Made by a program: the position numbers and the translations under genes. A stretch of 64,000 bases of DNA from Abelmoschus esculentus. Taxonomy: Eukaryota; Streptophyta; Magnoliopsida; Malvales; Malvaceae. Below, in pieces: positions 46,009 through 57,258 of the stretch (its first letter is position 1; each line of letters begins with the position of its first letter). A model generated the notes under the pieces. It did not search any database. It saw only the letters and a list, made by a program, of their open reading frames with translations, and was not told the DNA's origin. The stretch covers positions 3,479,501 to 3,543,500 of the forward strand of contig JAUCBN010000049.1 in assembly GCA_035048815.1 (NCBI GenBank). Direction: 5' to 3'.

Positions 46009-46575
46009 CTACTCCGGAAAAACATCGGGGTACTCGCAAACTGTCCTCAAACTCTCTAAAACTAGACTCTCAACACTCATATCCACCACGTGAGCTAAGA
46101 ACACCTCACAACCCTGCTGGATCAACCTCTGAGCTGAAAAAGCTGACACAACATTCGCTAAACACGAGTTTCTCTTACCCCTCACAACAAGCTTAAAACC
46201 ATCAGCTACTTGAAGCTTTAAACTTTTAGATCTGCACTCCAAACTCTCATCGTGTTCGAACAACTAATCCATCCCAAGGATTGCGTCGAAATCCTGAAAC
46301 GAAAAAACTATGAGTTCGGCCGAGAAGATAGATCCTTGCACCTCGATCGGACACCTCCGATAAACCTTATCCACCTACACATCTAACCACAACGGACTGG
46401 TCACATGAACTCCTACCTCAAGATCCTCCGCTGGTAACCCCCACTGTTGCGATATCCCACTACGGATATACGAGTGGGTAGATCCTGAGTCCACAAGAGC
46501 AACTATAGGGACAAAAAACAAACTGAACGTACCTGAGATCACATCTGTTGCAGCACAGTCCTCCTGTTCCCTCAT
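46009..46575 (-). pseudogene. Protease region of the minus-strand chromovirus
   Basis: 46575-46375 has GTFSLFFVPIVALVDSGSTH with the intact catalytic DSG. 46263-46009 has the following linker (LANVVSAFSAQRLIQQG and CEYPDVFPE). A stop (TAG, 46372-46374 region) and another near 46264 separate the pieces. Confidence 0.8.
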
Positions 46576-46662
46576 CGTATATTGTGTCGGTGCTCTAGTA
46601 GTGGATTGAAAGGTGCCTCCTGATGCATGGCTAGCTCCGCCACGCGAGAAACCACGACCCCT

Positions 46663-47761
46663 CTAGGCCTGAAACACAGTCCTCTGAGCCTGACCTAGTG
46701 GAGATGCCACAACCTCTGGACAATCCCCACAAAGTGCTCCAAAGACCCACACTAAAACAAACCCTAGCGTTGCCCTAACACGGTCCTCGATGATTCCGGC
46801 CACACTGGTTGCAAACCTGAACACTGACACTGCACTGCAAACCCTCTGAACCCCTAGCAGTAGAAGACACAGACTGCCTCCTACGTCCCACAGACTCTGA
46901 TCTCTGGTTCGACCTCGAACCCTAATTCGATGCTCCTCTACTCTAGTTCCAACGGCTCTTGCTCTTACCAGAGTGAGACTGAGAGTTACCCGCATGACTC
47001 TGACTAGCTCCACCAGTGACTTCCTGGCCAACAGACGGCCCATAGGTCAAACCCTGAACTTGCTCTAATGACTTGGCACTGGCAACCAACTCATAAAACA
47101 CCTTAGGTGGTGCAGCAGTGAGATAAGTCTGGTTCTCTTTTCTCAGACCTCTCAAGAACCTCTTACATCTCATCTTCTCCATAGCAACAAGCTCTGGAGC
47201 ATACCGGATCAGCTGAAGAAACTCCTGCTCATAAGTAAAGACCGAACGGTTTCCCTGAACAAGATGGGTAAACCGCTCCCTCAAGGTATCGATGTGAGTC
47301 TCACCCACATACTTAATCTCAAACTCCTCAAGGAAGTCCTCCCACTTTGGACGATGAGGATACCAATCTTGCTCAACTCTCCCACCACTCTCTCGGGTTG
47401 CCTTTCAGAAGTGACAACACACAGGACAACTTGTCCTTTGATCTGAGCCTCATATGTCGCATTATCCACCTTGTGTCATGCAACCACTGATCAGTCTGTA
47501 CGGTATTATCTGTACCGTACCAAAGAAGTCTACAACTCCTTGCCTCCGTATTTTCTCAACCGGTGCCTCACGAGGCATAGAAGATGGACTCGATATAGCT
47601 CTCACGATCCTACGCAAGGTCTGATTCAACTGAGCAAAGTAGTTGAACCCTTGACCAACAGCATCATCCGATGGCACCTCCTCATCGGGCTCATACTCAT
47701 ATTCGGAGTCTCCTCCACGACAACCCCAACCTTCTTCTTGATCCCTCACACGTCTCGACAT
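46663..47761 (-). pseudogene. Gag of the minus-strand chromovirus
   Basis: ATG at 47761 (MSRRVRDQEEGWGCRGGD). The capsid core in 47308-46943 has VGETHIDTLRERFTHLVQGN, YEQEFLQLIRYAPELV and RCKRFLRGLR. A zinc-knuckle zone (CNQCGRNHRGPC) lies near 46760-46815 but is followed by frameshifts. Stops at about 47462 and 46940 break the frame. Confidence 0.75.
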
Positions 47762-47919
47762 ACTTAAACACTTCTGCACGAACAACAACAACAAACAAGA
47801 TCACACCATCAAATTTCAATTTTAAAGAAAGTACGATATCGACTCGTGGGCATGTACTTGTCTGAAACCTATATAACACACTAGATTCCCCCGGGGACTT
47901 CCTAGAACTGACTCAACCT

Positions 47920-47932
47920 GGCTTTGATACCA
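47920..47932 (-). other. Primer binding site of the minus-strand chromovirus
   Basis: On the minus strand TGGTATCAAAGCC, five bases from the LTR end; close match to initiator tRNA-Met complement with A for G. Confidence 0.75.
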
Positions 47933-48482
47933 CTGAATGTAACACCCGACCCGGATGTCACATTGGGCCTCCGGCCCAAAACCTGTATTTTAAAATTTCA
48001 TTCCAAAGCCCATTAAATAATTCAACTCAAGTCGAAAAGTAATTCATAAAATCCATTTGAGTTAAAACATAAGCCCAAAATAAGTTAAAGAGATCGGAGC
48101 TCCAAAATATTACAACCCATTTATAACATTCTACCCAAATTAAAATAAACAGAGTTACATTACATAGGGTTCGACATAGTACTAGCCCACTAAATCTAAT
48201 ACATGTACTCTGACAACACGATCGATGGTGAAATCCAAACCTTGATGGTGCTCCATGAACCGGCTTCACTTAACCTACGCAAGAAAACATATTTCGAACG
48301 CTGAGCTATGAAAGCTCAGGGGGCATGCCGAACTCGACCAACATCATGCATATCATAAGCAGTAAAGCATAACATATAAAATACGTGCAAGATATGATGA
48401 TCTAGCATGCTTGCCAATCACATGGCATAACAATGTATAGTAACGCACACAACATATACATTTCAAACAGTTAACAACACAA

Positions 48483-48770
48483 GGTAGTGAGCCCGCGTCC
48501 ACAAAGCATCGGGATGCTACACTACGGGCAGGGCCCGCGTCCACACAACATCGAGATCCCATACTCAAGGATGAGGCCCGCGTCCACACAACATCGGGAT
48601 CCCATACTCAAGGATGAGGCTCGCGTCCACACAACATCGAGATCCTACATCCGAGATTTGAGGTTCGCGTCCACACAGCATCAAGATCCTCCAAATCCTA
48701 TACTCCGAATGTCACATAGAGTATCCTCGAATGAGGCCTGCGTCCACATAGCATCGGGATCCTACATTCG
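48483..48770. repeat. Tandem repeats of 42-50 bp in the right LTR
   Basis: Counterpart of 38190-38440 with one or two extra units ('cccgcgtccacacaacatcg'). Confidence 0.8.
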
Positions 48771-49054
48771 GAATGGTCTTCAAAATCATCACCCGGAATG
48801 TTACATCGGATGGCCTTCAACGTGTTGCCAAACTTTAGAATATCCAAATTTCCATCAAACAAGGACTCGATACACATAAATGATCCACCTAGGATCTTCT
48901 CAACTAAACATATCAAGAATTAACATAACTTAGCCGTTCGGGGTTTATAACATCAATCTTGTGATAACAATTCATTACATTATTTATAAGATTCATTCGA
49001 ACCCTTAATTCTCTTATCGAACCTCAAACAGTACTAAACTTATTGAGTTCTCGC

Positions 49055-49420
49055 AGGGGTATCGATACCCTTATGTGAGGTATCGAACCATCACGCATCG
49101 ATACCCACCCAAAGAAGGTATCGAAACACGAGTATCGATACTGGTATCGATACCATTTGACCATTTTCAAAGTCAACAAAAAGGGGAATATTCGCTTCGA
49201 TACTGGTATCGAATCGAATATGCCACTGGAGGGTCTAGTATCGATACAGGTATCGATAACCTTTGACCATTTTCAAAGTCAACAAAAAGGGGAATATTCG
49301 CTTCGATGTTGGTATCGAATCGAATATGTCACTGGAGGGTCTGGTATCGATACCCCTTCCTCACTAACCTATTTTTCCCTCAGGGGAATCATTACACGGG
49401 CCACCGGTATCGATCCCCCC
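49055..49420. repeat. GTATCGATAC cluster in the right LTR
   Basis: Many 'ggtatcgatac' and 'gtatcgatactggtatcgat' motifs. A block of about 115 bp ('ttgaccattttcaaagtcaa' ... 'tatgccactggaggg') is duplicated here relative to the left LTR. Confidence 0.75.
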
Positions 49421-50281
49421 TGCACGAACTTGCAGGTTTCACTTAAAAAATTTTGAGGATTCTTCCCAACATTAGTCTATTCGGTTTTAAAGTGTTTCTA
49501 CTTGTTTTTAGGAGTATTTAGGGTGTTTTAACATCAATTTTATGCCACCAAACACCTTAGTCAAAATTTCACCATTAGTGACCTCTTTCAAGCAAACCAA
49601 GCATACATACATGGATTCTATATGCTATGCATTCTACCATGAAATGCATAAAGATTAGAAGAGTTGGGAGTACCAACCTTGATCTAAACAACAACAAACC
49701 TGAGTTCCACACCACTTCAAGCTTTTCCTCTTCCAAAGCTTGTTGATGGCTCAAAACCTTCTTTCTCTACAAGAGAAAGATGAAGAACAGATTAGCAATG
49801 TCTTGGGATGTTTCTTGATCCTAAAACACTAGGAAAAACTCAGATTACAAGCCTTCAAAACTCAAACCCAGATTGCACCCTAAACCCCCACTTAAACCTT
49901 TATCCTCACCAAAACTACCATTCTTTACTTCTTTTTAAAGATCTCTAACATCCCTACAACTTTTCTCTTGCACCAAAACGAGATTACCACACAAAACTCT
50001 AAATATCTTACATTTTGCTCTTGATATTGATGGAAGAAAAGATGTAAACAAGAGAGAAAGAGTGATGACTTCACTCCTCAAATGTTCTCTTTAGAAAATC
50101 AAACCATCACCCCCCTTACCTTGTCCTAAACAAGGGAAAGGACCAAAAAGACCTTAAACTAACACTTGGGCTCAAGGAAACTCAACACTAAGGCCCAAAA
50201 CTACACAAACCCGGGCCTAAAGTTGAAGCCCAATACCACGGGTTAACCCGATACTCGGATACGAGAATCCGGGTCATTACA

Positions 50282-50544
50282 ATTCTCCACTCCTTAAAGA
50301 AAATTTCGTCCTCAAAATTTACCTGTGAGGAAGAGATGAGGATACTGAGCTCTTATGTCCTTCTCTGCTTCCCACGTTGCTTCTTCGATCCCATGGTTTC
50401 TTCACAAAACCTTTACCAAAGGTATACACTTGTTCCGGAGCTCCTTAACTCCTCTATCCAAGATTCATGTGGGTCTTACCTCGTAAGTCAAATTTGCATT
50501 ATCTTCGATTTCCTTAAGCTGAACCACATGCGAAGGATCAGAAC
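50282..50544 (-). pseudogene. Second interior of the minus-strand family: chromodomain end
   Basis: Matches 43277-43545: purine tract, then chromodomain codons (EEATWEAEKD-like, on the minus strand). It stops at 'gatcagaac', where the 13-kb plus-strand element inserted, and resumes at 63742. Confidence 0.8.
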
Positions 50545-52329
50545 TGTAACATCCCGGTTTTGGGGTTAGTAGTTTGAGTGTTAGTTGGGGAAATTCGAAT
50601 CGGGCCGAACCGGATTCCTAAGGATCGTTATTCCGGGAAAAATTAAAATAATAATAATTTAATCGGATAAGTAATAATTTTGTGAAATGGTTTTAAAAAT
50701 ATTAAAAAGGTGTTTTAAAGTTAAAGGAATATTATTTGAACTTTAATTTGATTTTTAATTGGGCTTAATTTTGTGCTAGTGACTAAATTGTAATTTTGGA
50801 AAAGTTTTGGGGATTTAATTGGTAATTTTCGGCAATAAGGATTTTTAGTGACTAAATTGGAAAGTAAGTCATACTTAGAATCCTTAGAGGGCCATAAACC
50901 CAATTTATTTTTAATTAATGATTTATCCACCAAAATTGTTTTTAAATTGTTTTATTTTAGATGACAACTTTATTTTCTTTTGTAACTTTCCATTCTCCCA
51001 TCTTTTCTCTCAAGATTTTCTCTCATTTTCTCTCCATCTTCTTCTCCAAATTTCTTTAATTACTTTCTGATTTCTTCATCATTTTCTACAAGATTTATTT
51101 CATTCTACCCATCCTTTCATTCTCTACAAAACCTACTCATCAATTTTTGCAAAATCAACATCATTTTCAAGGAAATCGAGGAAGGTTTTCTCATCTTTTG
51201 GTGGAGCAAATCTTTAAGGTAAATTGTGATTTCTAATCTTTTTCTAAGGTTCTTTATTAAAGTTCCCAAATATTGGTTTGCTAGTTAACAATTGAGATTT
51301 TATTTTGTGTTTTTAATTCAAGATCTATGAGTTTTATGATGGTTTTTGTGAAATCTTTTGAAATCTAAATTGATGCTGGATTTAGGTTGATTTAATTATG
51401 ATATTAGGTCAATTAAATGAGTGATTGAGTCTTGAAATGAGTTAACAATAAATTAATCCCGAAATAATGCAATCGGTGGTGTTTTAAGGTGGTTTTCGGT
51501 TGCTTTAGGGATTGTTTTAGGTGTTCTTATGTTTCTGGCGGTATAAGGATGGTTTGAAAGTGTTTTTGGTTCATACTTGAAGTGGATTAGATGTTAGATT
51601 CGTTAGGTTTTGGGCTGATGTTGTTTCAGATGCGTTTCGGCTAGTTTTCGGTCTTTTCGGCTAGGTTTTCGATAGTTTTGTGAAGGTTAAATGTGGCTGC
51701 TATTTTGAGCATGTTGTGATGTGAATATGCTATGTTTTTAATGTTGTAGAGGTAGTGCAAAAAGGTGCATAAGTGGCTGGTGCGTTGGCGTTACCGTCGG
51801 ACCATCGACGAGGGCTCGTTTCGCTTGTCGGTGAGTGGTTTTGGGTTTATAGTGAATCACATTGGTTCGGTTCTGTTTTGGGGACTATGGAATAGTGTGA
51901 AAATTTTCCATAGTTCAAGAGTAAGTGGTTTAAATGATGTTGATGCATTACCTCAAGTTTCGGCTATTTTCGGTAATGGCATATATGTGAACAATGATTC
52001 AATATGATTTTGGAATTGCATATACTTGATTTTGAAATGATGCATGCATGTGTTAATTGCTGAAAATGCATGGTTTGTAAAGGCATTCAGGACTTATGTA
52101 AGCATGAAAAAAGAATTTAGAATATGATGAGGTTATTTGCCCAATGTTGATAAAGCCGTTGAGCATGATTTTTAGTTCACATGATGAACACTTAATGAGT
52201 GCATTTGAGCAGCAAGTTAACATGCATGATTGGAATTGATATTGGCTTAGTGACACTAACCTTAGACTCTAATACGAATGACATGTCATTAGGATTGAGT
52301 GCACTATAAAATAATGAGAATATTGATGA

Positions 52330-52620
52330 TGCCTACACGTAAACAAGAGACTTTGTGTCCGACCGTGCGTGTAGAGCTTGCCTATATGTAAACAAGGGTG
52401 ACTTTGTGTCCGACCGTGCATATAGTTGACCCAAGCGTAAACAAGGGTGACTTTGTGTTCGACCGTGCGTGTAGAGCTTGCCTATATGTAAACAAGGGTG
52501 ACTTTGTGTCCGACCGTGCATATAGTTGACCCATGCGTAAACAAGGGTGACTTTGTGTCCGACCATGCGTAGTGGGGGTAACATGTATACAAGGGTGACT
52601 ATGTGTCCGACCGATGCATG
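52330..52620 (+). repeat. Minisatellite, six units, left arm
   Basis: Units of 49-51 bp with 'gtaaacaagggtgactttgt' and alternating ends 'cgtgtagagcttgcc' and 'catatagttgaccc'. Confidence 0.85.
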
Positions 52621-52939
52621 TTGAGACCAAGGGTCTCCAATTATGAAAAAAAGAATCTGTGTATTCGGTGAACTAAAAGTTCATATTAAGTGATCACTAG
52701 AAAGCCAATATGCATATATGAAATGGAATGATATACTTGTGCATGACACACGAAATGATTTGACATTGTTGATAAGAATGATTTGGTTTCACATATTTCA
52801 AATAAGCATGAAGGATACAAGTATGACTTATAAATGAGTTAAATAATTTCATGTATCATGCAGAAATATATCATTCCATTTCATATATGCATATTGGCTT
52901 TCTAGTGATCACTTAATATGAACTTTTAGTTCACCGAAT

Positions 52940-53230
52940 ACACGGATTCCTTTTTCCATAATTGGAGACACTCGGTCTCAACATGCATCGGTCGGACACA
53001 TACTCACCCTTGTATACATGTTACCCCCACTACGCACGGTCGGACACAAAGTCACCCTTGTTTACGCATGGGTCAACTATATGCACGGTCGGACAAAAAG
53101 TCACCCTTGTTTACATATAGGCAAGCTCTACACGCACGGTCGGACATAAAGTCACCCTTGTTTACGTGTAGGCAAACTCTACACGCACGGTCGGACACAA
53201 AGTCACCCTTGTTTACGTGTAGGCATCATC
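52940..53230 (-). repeat. Minisatellite, reversed, right arm
   Basis: Complement of 52330-52620 with about five units ('acaaagtcacccttgtttac'). Confidence 0.85.
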
Positions 53231-55328
53231 ATTATTCACATTAATTTTTATAGTGCACTCAATCCTAATGACATGTCATTTGTATTCGAATCTAAGGTTA
53301 GTGTCACTAAGCCAATATCAATTCCAATCATGCATGTTAACTTTCTGCTCATAATGCACTCATTAAATGTTCATCATGTGAACTAAAATCATGCTCAACG
53401 GCTTTATCAACATAGGCAAATAACCTCATCATAATCCAAATTCTTTTTCATGCTTACATAAACCATGAATACCTTAATAAACCATGCATTTTCAGCAATT
53501 AATACATGCATGCATCATTTCAAAATCAAATATATGCAATTCCAAAATCATATTGAATCATTGTCCACATAAATGCCATTACCGAAAATAACCGAAAATT
53601 GAGGAAATGCATCAACATCATTTAAAACACTTACTCTTGAACTATGGAAAATTTTCACGCTACTCCATAGTCCCCAAAACAGAACCGAACCAATGTGATT
53701 CACTTTAAATCCAAAACCACTCACCGACAAGCGAAACGAGCCCTCGCCGATGCTCCGACGATAATGCCAACGCACCAGCCACTTATGCACCTTCTTGCAC
53801 TACCTATACAACATTAAAAACATAGCATATTCACATCACAACATGCTCAAAATAACAGCCACATTTAACCCTCACAAAACTATCGAAAACCTTGCCGAAA
53901 AGACCGAAAACTAAGCCGAAACGCATCCGAAACAACATCAGCCCAAAACCTAATGAATCTAACATCTAATCCACCTCAATTATGAACCAAGAACACTTCC
54001 AAACCATCCTTATACCTCCAGCAACAAAAGAACACCTAAAACAGCCCCTAAAACAACCTAAAACCACCTTAAAACACCACCGATTGCATTATTCCGGGAT
54101 TAATTTATTGTTAACTCATTTCAAGACTCAATCAATTATTTAATTGACCTAATATCATAATTAAATCAACCTAAATCCAGCATCAATTTGGATCTCAAAG
54201 GATGAATAAAATGAAGTAAATCTTGTTGAAAATGATGAAGAAATCAGCAAGTAATTGGAGAAATTTGAAGAAGAAGATGGAGAGAAAATGAGAGAAAATC
54301 TTGAGAGAAAAGATGGGAAAATGGGAAGTTACAAAAGAAAATGAAATTATTATTTAGAATAAAACAATTTAAAAACATTTTGGTGGATAAATCATTAATT
54401 AAAAATAAATTGGATTTATGGCCCTCTAAGAATTCTAAGTATGGCTTGCTTTCCAATTTAGTCGCCAAAAATCCTAATTGCCGAAAATTACTAATTAAAT
54501 CCCCAAAATTTTCCCAAAATTACAATTTAGTACCTAGTACAAAATTAGCCTAATTAAAAATCAAATTAAAGTTCAAATAATATTCATTTAACTTTAAAAC
54601 ACCATTTTAATATTTTTAGAACCATTTCACAAAATTATTACTTATTCGATTAAAATACTATGATTTTAATTTTTTCCGGAATAACGAACCCTAGGAATCC
54701 GATTCGACCCGAATCGAATTTCCCCAACTAACACTTAAACTACTAACCCCAAAACCGGGATGTTACAACTTTAAGCGTTGAAAATTACGTTTAGGCTCGG
54801 ATGTCTTTCCACGACCGAATATAGATGCAATGAGTAACACATCGAGTGGTAATATCACCTTGATGCATGATGTTCATTTAAATTTGCATTGGTAAATTAA
54901 TGCTAGTTTTAGTCCCTATGATATTGCGAGCTTTATAATTAGGTCCCTATTGTATGAAACATGAAATTGACGATACTATAATGGTCCGATTGATTTGAAT
55001 ATTGCTGTGAGTATGCTATGCATGATTAATTGAACTACGGTTGGTTGAATTTCCGGTTTATTATAGGAATTAGAATTATTTGTGTTTTGGTCCCTATGTA
55101 CTTATATGCTAGTTGAATGATCAGTTATGAATCGAATGTTCCCATTTTCGTTACGCATGACCTCGACACACATAGGAACTTAATTATGCATCTATTTAAG
55201 AAATAAAAAAATATATCGGTTTTCAGGGTTGTTTATCAAATTGGACCTTAACGGGTTTGGTTCGATATTCCCCGTGTAACCCGTTAGTGCCGGTTCCATC
55301 TAGGCCGGGCTAATGGGGTTACATTTGG

Positions 55329-55341
55329 TGGTATCAGAGCC
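55329..55341 (+). other. Primer binding site of the plus-strand chromovirus
   Basis: TGGTATCAGAGCC, exact complement of the initiator tRNA-Met 3' end, five bases after the LTR. Confidence 0.85.
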
Positions 55342-55590
55342 AGGTTAACTAAAGTTTATGGTCAGGTTGGCTAAAGTGTGTGATTGAACTTGTTATGTTG
55401 TTAACTTGTTGAATATCTATGCATGATGGTTGTATTTGAGTTATGATGGTTAAAAAGGGATAACGGTTACACATTGCCAATGTCAATACATTTTTAAATG
55501 CTTCTCAGGTTTCCCTTGGATCTTGCCCAAATGTAAGTTTATTATGTTTTAATATCATGTTTTAAATTGCATGTATGAAGTTTTTGGAAT

Positions 55591-57246
55591 ATGCCACCGA
55601 GACGTGAGACGCGTGCTAGTGCTAATATGATTACCGAGGGTCAGGATGAGGGTGAGGCGACTGCTAGGGAAGAGCCGCTTCCTCCTCCTCCACCCGTGGG
55701 TGTACCTCCGGTTCCTCCGGGAGGTCAGTTTAGAGAGTCTGCACCGCTTATACAGGCGATGACGGGTGCATTTTAGGCTGCCGTGGCTGGAGTGCATATC
55801 CCGACTCCTGCCCCTACTGTTGTGGTTACCCCAGGACTACCTTTAGAGCGTATGCGTAGTTTGGGCGGTGTGGAGTTTCGTGGATCAAATCCGAGCTTGT
55901 CCGAGGAGTGGTTGGCTAGTACCGAGATAATTTTGGATCAGATGGACTGTCAGGATACTAGGAGGATGGGTTGTGTAGTTTCTCTGCTTCAGGGAGATGC
56001 TTATCGATGGTGGATCACCAAGAAAGATGGTGTAGATGCTACTAACTTGACTTGGGAGTATTTTCGGACCATTTTTTTGCGGAATTTTTTGGGGCCACAA
56101 TACGAGGATGCAAGAAAGAGAGAGTTTATGTCGTTGGTACAAGGTGCTAGGACCGTGGCTGAGTATGAGATACAGTTTATTAGGTTGAGCCACTATGCTC
56201 CCGAGTTGGTTCATACTGACTGGAAAAGGTGTGATAGGTTCCGATATGGGTTGGATCCTGAGATTAAGACACACTTGTTAGCCGCTGAGTACACCGAGTT
56301 TGATGTGTTGGTTAATAGGGCTAAGGATGTCGAGGAGTCATTGAGGGAGGCTAGGAAGTATACCGATGTTGGCAAGAGGCCTGTTGAGGCTAGTGCACAA
56401 GATAATAAGAGTAAGAGGTTTCGAGACAACCGGTACAGAGCTGACCGACACCGAGGTGATTTTGGACGTGGTGGTCATGCTTAGCATTATGGTAGAGGTG
56501 GTGGTGATGCTCCAGTCAGTAACTTGTGTTTTAGGCGTCATCCAGGAGAATGCTGGTGGGCCACTGGTGCTTGTATGGGATGTGGATTGAAGGATCATAT
56601 GAGGCGTGATTGCCCAAGGTTTGCTGGTGAGTCGGGTGATCGTGCTGGGGCCGCTGTGATGCTTGGTATAGGACGTGGTCGTGGTCGAGGTCCTTTCCAG
56701 AGGTAGGGGGATGGACGAAAGGTTTATGCTCAGCGTGGGACTCGTAATGCCACAGATGTGGTTGCAGGTACTTTTTCTTTGCAAAATGTACCATTGTTCT
56801 CTTTGATAGATTCGGGATCTATGCATTATTATGTCTTGAGTGAGCATGCATATTTGTTGGATATTCCGGTTGAGGTTTTAGACGTAGGTGTTGTGGTTAC
56901 CAGTTCTTTGGGTGAAACGGTTACGGTAAGGAGGTTGTATAAAAGGTGTCCGTTGGAGGTTCAAGGACATGTCTTCGAGGTCGACTTGATGGAGTTTTCG
57001 TTTTATGGTTTTGATCTTATCTTGGGTGTTGATTGGTTGACGGAGCACCGAGCGGTGGTGGACTTTGAGAAAAAGAAGGTTACCTTGAGGTTGATGGATG
57101 GTAGTGAGTTTTTGGTGAAGAGTGAGTATACCGGATTCTTGTCCAATGTGGTTTCGGCTTTACAAGCGAAAAAGATGTTGCAGCATGGAGGTGTGGCATA
57201 TCTAGCCTATGTTATGAATCCGGGTATAGGGGATGTTCGGGTGTAG
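55591..57246 (+). pseudogene. Gag and protease of the plus-strand chromovirus, four TAG stops
   Basis: ATG at 55591 (MPPRRETRASANM). One frame throughout, interrupted by TAG at 55774, 56482, 56704 and 57244. Capsid motifs: FRGSNPSLSEEWLASTE, LLQGDAYRWW, FLGPQYEDARKREFMSLVQG and RLSHYAPELV. The nucleocapsid has a double Cys box ending in CMGCGLKDHMRRDC (CX2CX4HX4C). The protease has FSLIDSGSMHYYV with an intact DSG, then FYGFDLILGVDWLTEH. No frameshift is needed anywhere, which makes this copy unusual among the decayed elements here. Translation as it stands would end after 61 residues. Confidence 0.9.
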
Positions 57247-57258
57247 GACATTCGAACA

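Larger units (their letters stand above)
37647..50281 (-). mobile_element. Minus-strand Ty3/gypsy chromovirus with nested solo LTR
   Basis: Left LTR 37647-43276, interior 43277-47937, right LTR 47938-50281. LTRs start TGTAACACCCG and end CGGGTCATTACA on the plus strand. The primer site (minus-strand TGGTATCAAAGCC) at 47920-47932 and the purine tract at 43279-43292 fix the direction. The gag to chromodomain order is readable, but every domain is damaged. Instead of a target duplication after 50281, a second interior of the same family begins (50282 onward). This is therefore one part of a tandem LTR-interior-LTR-interior arrangement, and its true outer end is not in the window. Confidence 0.85.
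47938..50281 (-). repeat. Right LTR shared by two interiors
   Basis: 2,344 bp, TGTAACACCCG to GGGTCATTACA. On its left is the primer site of the interior at 43277-47937. On its right is the purine-tract side of a second interior. It therefore serves as 5' LTR of one copy and 3' LTR of another. Confidence 0.85.
50545..54768. repeat. Long inverted repeat inside the 5' LTR
   Basis: Left arm 50545 to about 52745, right arm about 54768 down to 52865, with roughly 100 bp between. The right arm ends exactly at the LTR terminus (GGGATGTTACA). It lacks about 230 bp near 54190 relative to the left arm. Matching landmarks: 'gtgcataagtggctggtgcg' at 51766 and its complement near 53770; the minisatellite appears in both orientations. 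Confidence 0.85.
50545..55323 (+). repeat. 5' LTR with inverted internal duplication
   Basis: 4,779 bp against 3,593 bp for the 3' LTR. From 50545 to about 52845 it follows the 3' LTR. The part corresponding to 62495-63187 is then replaced by an inverted copy of the LTR's first half (about 52856-54768). It rejoins the 3' LTR pattern at 54769 ('ttaagcgttgaaaattacgt'). Confidence 0.85.

Noticed and set aside
51765..52007. 80-codon frame MHKWLVRW... present in three LTR copies
   Set aside because: First codon is GTG, no ATG start, and conservation is explained by LTR copying. The nested solo LTR does not keep it open.
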